Source: Pseudomonas fluvialis
Lineage (GTDB): Bacteria; Pseudomonadota; Gammaproteobacteria; Pseudomonadales; Pseudomonadaceae
NCBI RefSeq assembly: GCF_014207935.1
Contig: NZ_JACHLL010000002.1
Span: forward strand, 491,865 to 555,864
Direction: 5' to 3'
DNA: 64,000 bases
Positions 1 to 7,875 of this stretch are shown here, piece after piece. Positions within the stretch are counted from its first letter, which is position 1. Every line of letters begins with the position of its first letter. The translations under genes were made by a program, and so were the position numbers. The notes beneath the pieces are model-generated. The model did no database searches. It was not told where the DNA came from and saw nothing but the letters and a program-made list of their open reading frames with translations.

Positions 1-920
1 TGATGCAACGCACGCCGGCCTGGGTCATCCCGCGCGATACGCGCAAATACCCGCAGTGGAAGAAAAAGCTCTTCGCCCGCTTCCCGCTGATCCGCAAGCT
101 GCACCGTGCGCGCCTGTACTGGAGCAACGAATCGCGCGTCTGGCCGATCTTCAATCCGGCGATCGCCAAGGTCCTGCAGAACCTGGCCAAGCTGTTCATC
201 CGTTACCAGGTCAAGGACCCCGAACTGGTGCGCCGACTAACGCCGGACTATGTGCTGGGCTGCAAGCGCATCCTGATTTCCAACAAGTGGTACCCCATGT
301 TCAACCGGACCAACGTGGAGCTGGTCAGCGAAGGCGTGCGCGAGATCCGCGAGCACTCGCTGGTGACCAGCAGCGGCCGCGAGATAGAAGCCGACTGCAT
401 CATCCTTGGCACCGGTTTCCAGGTCGATCCACGCCTGTACATGCAGGATTTCCCCTGCAGCGGCCTGCCCGGCCACGAGCTGATGGACGACTGGAAGGAC
501 GGTGCCGAGTCCTACCTAGGCATCAGCGTGCATGGCTACCCCAACCTGCACCAGTTGGTCGGCCCCAACACCGCGCTGGGGCATAACTCGATCATCTTCA
601 TGATCGAAGCGCAGGTGCACTACATCCTCGAAGCCATGAAGGCTATGGACAACCGTGGCGCCGACTATCTGGATGTAAAACCCGAAGCGCAGGCGCGTTT
701 CAATGCCAAGGTGCAGGCGGCGATGAAGGGGACGGTGTGGAGTTCAGGCTGCGTCAGCTGGTACCAGCAGGGCGACGGCAAGAACTTCACCATCTGGCCC
801 TGGTCGACCTGGCGCTACTGGCTGGCCACACGCCAGGTACCGCTCGCCGACTACAGCTTCCACCGCCGCGAGGCCCAACCGGAACCGCGTCGCCAGCTGA
901 AAGCCGCAGAGCCCGCCTGA
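1..920 (+). CDS. Flavin-containing monooxygenase, C-terminal part (5' end outside window)
   Basis: C-terminal 305 residues of an NAD(P)H/FAD-dependent monooxygenase of the Baeyer-Villiger/FMO type. The reading frame is open to the window edge and the visible part lacks the N-terminal Rossmann fingerprints, so the true start lies upstream; the ATG at 3 is probably internal. The segment CIILGTGFQVD (near residues 131-141) is the ATG/GTGF-type motif that links the NADPH and FAD domains in this family, followed by the usual VGPNTALGHNSII stretch. Family members insert oxygen into ketones or oxidise soft nucleophiles; the substrate cannot be told. A hairpin terminator follows immediately, so this is the last gene of its unit. 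Confidence 0.85.
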   Translation, partial: MQRTPAWVIPRDTRKYPQWKKKLFARFPLIRKLHRARLYWSNESRVWPIFNPAIAKVLQNLAKLFIRYQVKDPELVRRLTPDYVLGCKRILISNKWYPMFNRTNVELVSEGVREIREHSLVTSSGREIEADCIILGTGFQVDPRLYMQDFPCSGLPGHELMDDWKDGAESYLGISVHGYPNLHQLVGPNTALGHNSIIFMIEAQVHYILEAMKAMDNRGADYLDVKPEAQARFNAKVQAAMKGTVWSSGCVSWYQQGDGKNFTIWPWSTWRYWLATRQVPLADYSFHRREAQPEPRRQLKAAEPA

Positions 921-931
921 CAGCGGAAACA

Positions 932-958
932 AAAACGCCCCGCAATGCGGGGCGTTTT
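932..958. terminator. Bidirectional intrinsic terminator
   Basis: Perfect stem of roughly 12 bp (arms AAAACGCCCCGC and GCGGGGCGTTTT) around a 3-base loop, with A and T runs at the two ends. It lies between the convergent monooxygenase and SlyB-like genes and can serve both. Confidence 0.85.
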
Positions 959-972
959 CGCTGGATGTGTGA

Positions 973-1437
973 TCAGTGGGCGACGCGGCTGGTGCCGTTG
1001 ACACTCATGATGCGCACACGCTCGCCAACCCGGAAAATCTCGTTTTCCTGCACTTCCTGCACATAGGCGCGCAACGAACCGTCATCTTCACGCACGGTGA
1101 TCTCCACGCCCTGAGCACGGGTCAATCCCTCCTCGGTAGCCGCACCGATCAGGCCGCCGGCCACCGCACCGATGATCGCGGCGACATAGCTGCCCTTGCC
1201 GCCTCCGATGGCGCTACCACCGATGCCACCCACAGCCGCACCGGCAACACTGCCGATCGGCGTCTTGGTGCCTTCGATTTTCACCGGCCGCAAACTCTCG
1301 ATGGTGCCCATGCGCACGGTCTGTACCTGGCGCGCTTCGTCGCGGGAATAGGAGTCGCCGGTCAGGCTCGACTGGCAGCCGCCAAGCAGCAGGCCAACAC
1401 TGGTCATGGTAGCCAGCAGCACAACGGATTTACGCAT
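973..1437 (-). CDS. SlyB-like outer-membrane lipoprotein (glycine zipper 2TM)
   Basis: 154-residue small lipoprotein. The N-terminus carries a signal peptide ending in the lipobox LLGGC (Cys about residue 21). The middle has two glycine-rich segments (GSVAGAAVGGIGGSAIGG and AAIIGAVAGGLIGAA), the glycine-zipper 2TM pattern of the SlyB/Pcp family. The C-terminal 45 residues form a likely beta domain. The start at 1437 was chosen because GAGGA sits just upstream and the signal peptide begins there; a longer frame upstream has no signal. SlyB relatives in enterobacteria are PhoP-regulated and help outer-membrane integrity; that role here is inference. It converges with the monooxygenase gene. Confidence 0.85.
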   Translation of the reverse strand: MRKSVVLLATMTSVGLLLGGCQSSLTGDSYSRDEARQVQTVRMGTIESLRPVKIEGTKTPIGSVAGAAVGGIGGSAIGGGKGSYVAAIIGAVAGGLIGAATEEGLTRAQGVEITVREDDGSLRAYVQEVQENEIFRVGERVRIMSVNGTSRVAH

Positions 1438-1591
1438 GATGAGTCCTCGCTTCAAAGATGTAGCCATTAGACCGCGGCAAACGCCGAGTGTCACCGCCGA
1501 TCTGGGAAAAACCCTGGCAGCGCGCGACAATCAGCCCAGTGTCACCAGCCCCGCATCCTGCAGTAGCCTGCACGCGAGCAGAGGATAGCCC

Positions 1592-1825
1592 ATGGATTAC
1601 TTCATCATTTTCATCACCACCGCCGCCGGCCTGTACTTTCACTGGTGGCTGTTTATCCGCATTCGCCGCTGGAGCGATCGCGATCTCGCGCTATCGATGG
1701 CCGAAGGTGATGCCGGTAAACGCGCCTATATGCTCGAGCAACTGGCCAAGGCTCAGGCCGAGAAGATCAGGCGCAGTGACCTGCCTGAATGGCTACAGCA
1801 GGCCGCGGGGAACTATCGGCCCTGA
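1592..1825 (+). CDS. Small membrane protein, unknown function
   Basis: 77 residues. The first 25 (YFIIFITTAAGLYFHWWLFI) make one N-terminal membrane helix with aromatic edges, followed by a basic, helical cytoplasmic tail with many Ala, Lys and Glu. A purine-rich ribosome site (AGAGGA) precedes the ATG. I do not recognise a named family; the sequence looks like the small conserved Pseudomonas membrane proteins. Its 3' end overlaps the convergent glycerate kinase gene by 13 bases, so the two transcripts are antisense at their ends. Confidence 0.7.
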   Translation: MDYFIIFITTAAGLYFHWWLFIRIRRWSDRDLALSMAEGDAGKRAYMLEQLAKAQAEKIRRSDLPEWLQQAAGNYRP

Positions 1826-2949
1826 GCCACGCGCCACAGGCGGGCAATGGCGCGCATGCGTGACTCGATCTGCAGCTCGGCACAGGCCATCGCTTCGGCC
1901 AGCGATTGTGGCCCCTCGCACAGACTGAACGCGGCGCTCACGCCCTGCTCATAGAGCGCCTCATAACCGGGGCCGAGACTTCCCCCCAAAGCCACCACCG
2001 GCACACCCGCGGCCTGAGCCAGGCGTGCCACGCCGAGCGGGGTCTTGCCGTGCAGCGTCTGACCATCCAGGCGCCCCTCGCCGGTCACCAGCAGATCGGC
2101 GCCCTGCAGATGCGCCGCCAGCCCCACCTGTTCGGCCACCAGGCTCACGCCCGGGCGCAGCACCGCCGTCAAGACGCAACGCAGGGCAAAGCCGATGCCG
2201 CCAGCTGCACCGCTGCCGGCGAGAGCGGCAGCAGGGAGTCCGGCTGCCTCTTCCAGCAAGCGGGCGTAGTGCCCGAGAGCAGAATCGAGCAGCGCCACCT
2301 GCGCCGGGCTGGCGCCTTTCTGCGGGCCGAATACCACTGAGGCGCCACGCGGGCCACAGAGCGGATTATCGACATCCACCGCGGCCTCGAAGGTGCAGTC
2401 CTTGAGACGCTGATCCAGTCCGGACAGGTCGACATGGTGCAAGCGCGCCAATGCCGCGCCACCACGCTCAAGCTCGGCACCACCCGCATCACGCAGGCTG
2501 ACGCCGAGCGCCTGCAGCAAGCCGGCACCGCCATCGTTGCAGGCGCTGCCGCCGAGGGTCAGCAGCAGATGGCGGACGCCATGCTTCAGTGCTTCGACGA
2601 TCAACTGGCCTGTGCCAAAACTGCTGGCACGCAGCGCATCTCGCCGACCGGCCTCCACCAGTGCCAGGCCGCTGGCGGCCGCCACTTCGATAATCGCCGT
2701 ACCATCCGCAAGCAGCCCCCAGTCGGCCTGCACAGGCTCGCCCAGCGGCCCCTCGACCCGGGCCTGCAGGCGCTGGCCGCAACGGGACGCGAGCAAGGCA
2801 TCCAGCGTGCCTTCGCCACCGTCGGCCATCGGCACGCAAATGCACTCGGCCTGCCGATCAACCCCCTGCCAGCCACGCGCCATGGCCGCCGCGACTTCGC
2901 CGGCGGTCAGGCACTCCTTGAATGAGTCGGGGGCAAAGACCACCCGCAT
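1813..2949 (-). CDS. Glycerate kinase (GarK/GlxK type)
   Basis: 378 residues, the normal length for the type-II glycerate kinase family (PF02595), which phosphorylates D-glycerate with ATP in glyoxylate/allantoin/glucarate breakdown. Family motifs are all present: DSFKECLTA at residues 8-16, ADGGEGT near 42, GTGQLI near 113, GGSACNDGGAG near 133 and TGEGRLDGQTLHGKTP near 290. No glyoxylate genes (gcl, hyi, glxR) are adjacent. It lies 3 bp downstream of pdxH on the same strand and is probably co-transcribed with it. The choice between GarK and GlxK cannot be made from sequence alone. Confidence 0.92.
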   Translation of the reverse strand: MRVVFAPDSFKECLTAGEVAAAMARGWQGVDRQAECICVPMADGGEGTLDALLASRCGQRLQARVEGPLGEPVQADWGLLADGTAIIEVAAASGLALVEAGRRDALRASSFGTGQLIVEALKHGVRHLLLTLGGSACNDGGAGLLQALGVSLRDAGGAELERGGAALARLHHVDLSGLDQRLKDCTFEAAVDVDNPLCGPRGASVVFGPQKGASPAQVALLDSALGHYARLLEEAAGLPAAALAGSGAAGGIGFALRCVLTAVLRPGVSLVAEQVGLAAHLQGADLLVTGEGRLDGQTLHGKTPLGVARLAQAAGVPVVALGGSLGPGYEALYEQGVSAAFSLCEGPQSLAEAMACAELQIESRMRAIARLWRVAQGR

Positions 2950-2952
2950 GGA

Positions 2953-3600
2953 TCAGGGAGCCAGCCGCTCACGCTGCCAGTTGCCCTCGACCAGGCGGTA
3001 GTTCAGGCGGTCATGCAGGCGACTAGCTCGCCCCTGCCAGAACTCGATACGCTCGGCCAGCAGGCGATAGCCACCCCAGTGTTCAGGGCAGTGCGGCGCG
3101 GTGTTGAGAAAACGCTCCTGGGTTTCGGCCAGCAGCCGCTCCAGCTCATCACGGTCAGCGATGATGCGGCTCTGCGGTGAAGCCCAGGCGCCCAGGCGAC
3201 TGCCCAGCGGGCGAACCTGGAAGTAGGCGTCGGACTCCTCGGCGCTGACGCGCTCGACGCGACCCTCGATGCGCACCTGGCGCTCCAAGCTGGGCCAGAA
3301 GAAGGTCATGGCGGCGAACGGACGCGCCGCCAGCTGTTCGCCCTTGGCACTGTCGTAATTGCTGAAGAAGGTAAAGCCACGCTCATCCAGCGCCTTGAGC
3401 AGCAGCACCCGGCAATGCGGGCGACCGTCGGCGTCCACCGTGGCCAGGGTCATGGCATTGGGCTCGACCGGCAGTTGCTCGGTCTTCACCGCCTCGCCAA
3501 ACCAGCGGTGGAACAGACTGAAAGGTTCATCCGGAGCCAGAGCTTCGCTCAGGCCATCCCGGGTGTAGTCGCGCCGCATGTCGGCGAGGTTCTGAGTCAT
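2953..3600 (-). CDS. pdxH: Pyridoxamine 5'-phosphate oxidase
   Basis: 215 residues, usual size. It oxidises pyridoxine/pyridoxamine 5'-phosphate to pyridoxal 5'-phosphate using FMN, in the cytosol. Recognised from [19 protein letters not shown] (FMN-binding strand), [20 protein letters not shown], the [15 protein letters not shown] block and the C-terminal [12 protein letters not shown] signature. ATG at 3600 is preferred over a start five codons upstream because GGAG precedes it at a good distance. The OmpA-like lipoprotein gene lies 33 bp upstream on the same strand. Confidence 0.97.
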   Translation of the reverse strand: MTQNLADMRRDYTRDGLSEALAPDEPFSLFHRWFGEAVKTEQLPVEPNAMTLATVDADGRPHCRVLLLKALDERGFTFFSNYDSAKGEQLAARPFAAMTFFWPSLERQVRIEGRVERVSAEESDAYFQVRPLGSRLGAWASPQSRIIADRDELERLLAETQERFLNTAPHCPEHWGGYRLLAERIEFWQGRASRLHDRLNYRLVEGNWQRERLAP

Positions 3601-3633
3601 GGCAATGCTCCGCAAGAAAAGTCTGAGCGCAGC

Positions 3634-4287
3634 TTAGTTGGCCTTGGGTTTGCTGGATTGATCTGCGACAAGAGTCGGTTGTGCCGGCTGACTGTAGAAA
3701 TTCATCAGCGCCACCAGCGTGTTCTTCGGCGTCAGGATGATCTCTACCCGGCGATTGAGCGCACGCCCAGCCGCGCTGTCGTTGGCTGCACGCGGCATGT
3801 TCGAGCCCATGCCCTTGAGCAGCATGCGGTCACGCTGCAGACCACTGAGACGGAAGATCGAGGCCACCGCAGCGGCACGCTGCTCGCTGAGTTTCAGATT
3901 CTGCTCGGCAACACCACTGCTGTCGGCATGGCCCAGCACCAGTACGGCGGCATCGGCATCCTGCTCGGCAATCTTGGCCAGCCGGGTCAGCGGGCCGAGT
4001 TTGGCCGGCATCAGCATCTGCGGACGATCGGGGTTGAAACCGCCCTGTACCGGCATGCTCACTGCCAGCACATTGCGCCGACGCTCCAAGGTAAAACCGC
4101 TGCCCTCGATCGCGGCCTTCAACTTCGGTTCGTAGCGATCCAGCCAGGCCTTGGTATCGCCCGCCAGGGCTTCAACCTCCTGCTTGGGTGTCAGCGGCTT
4201 GTTGTCGCTGGCACTGACCCGTTCACTGGGAAAGCCGCTGCAACCGGCGAGCATAGCCAGACTGAACAGACAGATGATTTTCTTCAT
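3634..4287 (-). CDS. OmpA-family lipoprotein (peptidoglycan-associated)
   Basis: 217 residues with a lipoprotein signal peptide (AMLAGC, Cys about 16), a linker region and a C-terminal OmpA domain (about residues 90-200). The OmpA signature is clear: LGHADSSG, NLKLSEQRAAAVAS and GRALNRRVEI, with the Asp and Arg residues expected to bind meso-diaminopimelate in peptidoglycan. A G-rich ribosome site precedes the ATG at 4287; a longer frame upstream would remove the signal peptide. It probably tethers the outer membrane to the wall. It points away from the divergent EAL gene. Confidence 0.88.
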   Translation of the reverse strand: MKKIICLFSLAMLAGCSGFPSERVSASDNKPLTPKQEVEALAGDTKAWLDRYEPKLKAAIEGSGFTLERRRNVLAVSMPVQGGFNPDRPQMLMPAKLGPLTRLAKIAEQDADAAVLVLGHADSSGVAEQNLKLSEQRAAAVASIFRLSGLQRDRMLLKGMGSNMPRAANDSAAGRALNRRVEIILTPKNTLVALMNFYSQPAQPTLVADQSSKPKAN

Positions 4288-4438
4288 GGTTATTCCCCCC
4301 GATGGAATAGTGCGCCGACCCGAAACTACCGACGGGTTCATGCTGTCGGCCATGATAAGCCCTCTGCGGCGCTCTTGCCTTGCAATCTGTCGGTTCAGGG
4401 TCAAGGCTCTGTAGCAAGCCCCGATTGGATGTACCAGC

Positions 4439-5767
4439 GTGTCCGATCCCTCCGTCATCGATCCGCTCAGCGGCTGCCTCAATCGCCAGGGCTGCCTGCG
4501 TATGGGCGCACGCCTGACCGAGCTGGCGCAGAAGAACCGCCAGCCACTGGCCGCGCTGTGGCTGAACCTTGATCGTTTCCGCAAGGTCAACGACTCGCTC
4601 GGCCTGGGCGGTGGCGACAGCGTGATCGCCAAGCTGGGCAACCGCCTGAGCCATGGCATCGGCCATCGCGGTCATGTGGCGCGGATGAGCGCCGACGAAT
4701 TCGCCATCCTCGCGCCCATGCTGCGCCAGGGCGAAGCGCAGATGCTCGCCGCCGAGCTGCTCAGCCTAATCAGCGCCCCGCTGGAAATCGGCGCCATGTG
4801 CCTGCACCCGACCGCCTCCATCGGCGTCGCCTGCCTGGAATACGACGAGTCGGCGGAAAGCCTCCTGCAACGCGCCGAACACGCTATGCTCGATGGCAAG
4901 CACCAGGGCGGCGCCATGCACGTGCTCTCCGGCGAGGAGAAACAGGCCGGCCGCCTGGGGGTCAAGCTGGCCCGCGAGGAGCTGGAGGTCGAACACAAGC
5001 TGCATGCCGCCCTGGAGATCGGCGGCCTGTACCTGCACTACCAGCCCATCGTCACCTTCGACGGACGCATCGAGGCGATCGAGGCACTGATGCGCTGTGA
5101 GCTGAACGGCGAGCTGATTCCACCGAGCAAGTTCATTCCGGTGGCGGAAAAGACCGGCCTGGTAGTGCGGCTCGGCGAGTGGTGCCTGCTGCAGGCGGCG
5201 CTGCAGGCAAAGCGCCTGCTCGATCTGGGCGTGCCGACCAAGATCGCGGTCAACGTCTCGCGGGCCCAGCTGACCGCGCCCAAGTTCTCCCAGGCGCTGT
5301 ACACCGCCCTGTTGTGCAGCGAAACGCCGCCGGCCCTGCTCGAACTGGAGATCACCGAGTCGCTGTTCATGGACATCTCCGAGCTGGTGCAGAGCAACCT
5401 GCGCAAGGCCATCGAGATGGGCGTCAGCCTGTCGATCGACGACTTCGGCACCGGTTATTCGTGCCTGGCCACGCTCAAGGACATACCCGCCGGCAAACTC
5501 AAACTCGACCGCGCCTTCATCGCCCCGCTGCCCGACGACAAGCGTGTGCTGGCCGTGGTACGCGCCATCACCCAGCTTGGCCGCGAGCTGGGCATGACCG
5601 TGGTGGCCGAGGGGGTGGAAAACCTCGACCAGTTGCACACCCTGCAGCGTGCCGGGGTAGATGCCATCCAGGGTTATCTGCACGCCCGGCCGATGGGCGC
5701 CGAGGAAATCACCGCCTGGCTGCAGCACTTCCAGCAAACCCACCCGGAAAGCCCCCATGACCAGTGA
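4439..5767 (+). CDS. EAL-domain c-di-GMP phosphodiesterase with degenerate GGDEF domain
   Basis: 442 residues starting at a GTG codon; no membrane segment or sensor domain. Residues about 10-165 are a GGDEF fold whose active motif is SADEF (84-88), so cyclase activity is not expected. Residues about 180-435 are an EAL domain with EAL at 215-217 and the remaining catalytic set visible: NVSRAQL, ELEITES, IDDFGTGYS, LKLDRAF, VVAEGVE and QGYLHARP. It should therefore hydrolyse c-di-GMP to pGpG in the cytosol, with the dead GGDEF possibly acting as a GTP sensor (known for other degenerate GGDEF-EAL proteins). Its stop overlaps the start of the HDOD gene by 11 bases, implying translational coupling. 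Confidence 0.92.
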   Translation: MSDPSVIDPLSGCLNRQGCLRMGARLTELAQKNRQPLAALWLNLDRFRKVNDSLGLGGGDSVIAKLGNRLSHGIGHRGHVARMSADEFAILAPMLRQGEAQMLAAELLSLISAPLEIGAMCLHPTASIGVACLEYDESAESLLQRAEHAMLDGKHQGGAMHVLSGEEKQAGRLGVKLAREELEVEHKLHAALEIGGLYLHYQPIVTFDGRIEAIEALMRCELNGELIPPSKFIPVAEKTGLVVRLGEWCLLQAALQAKRLLDLGVPTKIAVNVSRAQLTAPKFSQALYTALLCSETPPALLELEITESLFMDISELVQSNLRKAIEMGVSLSIDDFGTGYSCLATLKDIPAGKLKLDRAFIAPLPDDKRVLAVVRAITQLGRELGMTVVAEGVENLDQLHTLQRAGVDAIQGYLHARPMGAEEITAWLQHFQQTHPESPHDQ

Positions 5768-6629
5768 AGTCGTCTCCAGCGAACTGGACGAGCTGTACCG
5801 CAAGACCGTGCTGGATATCGGCATTCCGCCGCGCCCGGCCATACTCGATCAGCTCGGCCAGGAGCTGCGAAGCGCGGAGCCTGATTTCCGCCGCATTTCT
5901 GATTACGTCAGTCGCGATGTGGGACTGGCTGCCGGTCTGGTGAAGATCGCCAACTCGCCCTATTTCGGTTTTCGCCTGCGCGCCCGCACCGTGCTACAGG
6001 CGCTTAACCTGTTGGGGCTGGACGTGGCGAGCAAGGCCCTGGCCGGCATAGCCCTGCGCAGTGAGTTTTCCGGCCGCCCTAGCCTGGAACGTTTCTGGGA
6101 TGCCTCGGAGAAAATTGCCGAGTACTCCGGCATGCTGGTTGGCCTGCTTGGCCAGCAGCAGGGGGTGCACGCCGATGATGCCTACACCTTCGGTCTGTTC
6201 CGCGATTGCGGAGTGCCGGTGCTGATGCGCAAATTCCCGCAATACCGCGAGATTCTTGGCCTGGCCAATGCCGAGCCACTGCGGCGCTTCACCGAAATTG
6301 AGGAAGAGCACCTTCCGACCAACCACGCCTTGGTCGGCTGCATGCTGGCGCAGAGCTGGTCGCTACCCGAGGAAATCTGCCAGGCGATCCGCCACCACCA
6401 CGACTTCATCCTGCTCAGCCACCCCGGCGGCAACCTCCCCGCCGCCAGTGCCCGCCTGGTGGCGCTAAGCCAATTGGCCGAACATTTCCACCAGCGCAAG
6501 AGCGGCCGCAGCCAGGGCCACGAATGGGCCAAGCTGGCACCAGCCTGCCTGGCGATCCTGCAACTGCAGCCCGAGCAACTGGATGAACTGCAGCAAGCAC
6601 TCAGCCACTCACTGCAGCAGCACGCTTAG
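5757..6629 (+). CDS. HDOD-domain signalling protein
   Basis: 290 residues. Residues about 15-215 match the HDOD fold: LDIGIPPRPAILDQL, a VSRDVGLAAGLVKIANSP block and LNLLGLDVASKALAGIAL. HDOD domains are HD-like but lack the metal ligands and act in signalling, often with c-di-GMP proteins or pili. The start lies inside the end of the upstream EAL gene (the ATG is 11 bases before the end of that frame), so the two proteins are probably made in fixed ratio and may work together. There is no output domain. Confidence 0.88.
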   Translation: MTSEVVSSELDELYRKTVLDIGIPPRPAILDQLGQELRSAEPDFRRISDYVSRDVGLAAGLVKIANSPYFGFRLRARTVLQALNLLGLDVASKALAGIALRSEFSGRPSLERFWDASEKIAEYSGMLVGLLGQQQGVHADDAYTFGLFRDCGVPVLMRKFPQYREILGLANAEPLRRFTEIEEEHLPTNHALVGCMLAQSWSLPEEICQAIRHHHDFILLSHPGGNLPAASARLVALSQLAEHFHQRKSGRSQGHEWAKLAPACLAILQLQPEQLDELQQALSHSLQQHA

Positions 6630-6633
6630 CGGA

Positions 6634-7779
6634 TTACAGACACTCGCCCAGCAGGCGAGCCAGGCGCTGTGCACGGGGGTCCATCAGCACGTAAGGGCCT
6701 AGGCTGTTGGTCACGAAGGCGAACGCCACGCCGCGCTGTGGGTCGGCAAAGCCGATGGAGCCCCCTGCCCCCGGATGGCCGAAGGCCTGCGGACCGAGAC
6801 CATAGGTAGCGTTGGCCACCTGCGGCTGATCAAGCATGCAGCCAAGGCCGAAGCGGGTCTGGGTCAGCAGGGTGCGGTCCTCGCCACAGGCGTGCTCGCG
6901 GGTCAGCTCGGCGAGCAAGGCCGCATCCAGCAGCTGCCCCTGCAGCAACCCCGTGTAGAAACCAGCCAGCGCCCGTGCCGTACCGTGGCCGTTGGCTGCC
7001 GGCTGCTGCATGCGTCGCCACTCAGGCTTGTTGGTGCTGGTCATGATCGACGGCGGATTGGTGAAGGCCCGCGTGGTCATCGAGGCTGGTTCGCTCATCA
7101 TGCAGCGCAGCAGGCGCTGGGCGGCCGCATCGCCGAGATCGCCCTTCTTCCGGCCGATGGCCGCCACCCGAGGAAACTCGTCATCGTGCAGGCCGATATG
7201 GAAATCCAGCCCCAGCGGGGTGGCCGTACGCCGCACGATGGCCTCGCCCGGCCCACAGCCCTCGACCCGCCGGATCAGCTCACCGAGCAGCCAGCCATAG
7301 GTGATCGGGGCATAGCCATGTCCGCTGCCCGGCTGCCACCAGGGCTGTTCCGCCGCCAACGCCGCGGTCATCGCCCGCCAGTCATACAACGCTTCGGGCG
7401 GCAGCATCTCGCGCAGGGCCGGCAAGCCAGCCTGATGGCTGAGCAGCTGACGCAGGGTGATGGCACCCTTGCCGGCCTGGGCGAACTCCGGCCAATCCTG
7501 CGCCACCGGCCGATCCAACGCCAGTTTGCCTTCATCGACCAGCTGCAGGGCGGCCACCGCGGTAAAGGTCTTGGTGCAAGAGAACAGGTTGGCCAGGGTA
7601 TCGCTGTGCCAGACCTGCTCGCCGTCCTTGTCGGCCACACCAGCCCACAGATCGAGCACGGTTTCCCCGTCGATCTGTACGCACAAGGCGGCACCGCGCT
7701 CCTGCGGATCATTGAACAACGCGGCGAAGGCCTCCTTCACCGCCTCGAAACGAAGATCGAAATAGCCCTGAATCTGCAC
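6634..7779 (-). CDS. Serine hydrolase, beta-lactamase/esterase EstB type
   Basis: 381 residues from a GTG start with AGGAG about 9 bases upstream; an in-frame extension upstream has no ribosome site. The SxxK motif of the class C beta-lactamase fold is present as SCTK (about residues 67-70), followed by TFTAVAALQLVDEGKLALD, the LLSHQAGLP segment and a Tyr motif (GYAPITYGW near 165). These are the marks of EstB-type esterases and related peptidases. There is no signal peptide, so it is cytosolic and more likely an esterase than an antibiotic resistance enzyme. It converges with the HDOD gene 4 bp away. Confidence 0.87.
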   Translation of the reverse strand: MQIQGYFDLRFEAVKEAFAALFNDPQERGAALCVQIDGETVLDLWAGVADKDGEQVWHSDTLANLFSCTKTFTAVAALQLVDEGKLALDRPVAQDWPEFAQAGKGAITLRQLLSHQAGLPALREMLPPEALYDWRAMTAALAAEQPWWQPGSGHGYAPITYGWLLGELIRRVEGCGPGEAIVRRTATPLGLDFHIGLHDDEFPRVAAIGRKKGDLGDAAAQRLLRCMMSEPASMTTRAFTNPPSIMTSTNKPEWRRMQQPAANGHGTARALAGFYTGLLQGQLLDAALLAELTREHACGEDRTLLTQTRFGLGCMLDQPQVANATYGLGPQAFGHPGAGGSIGFADPQRGVAFAFVTNSLGPYVLMDPRAQRLARLLGECL

Positions 7780-7875
7780 AGCCGAACTCCTGTACTGCGG
7801 GATGAATGAGTAGCGGGACGCGATTGTTTCAGGCCCACCCAGCGCGGGAAACCCGGCGCAAGGTGGGTGCACGCT

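Noticed and set aside
6634..7779. Beta-lactamase resistance gene
   Set aside because: Fold is shared but there is no signal peptide; EstB-type esterase is more likely.
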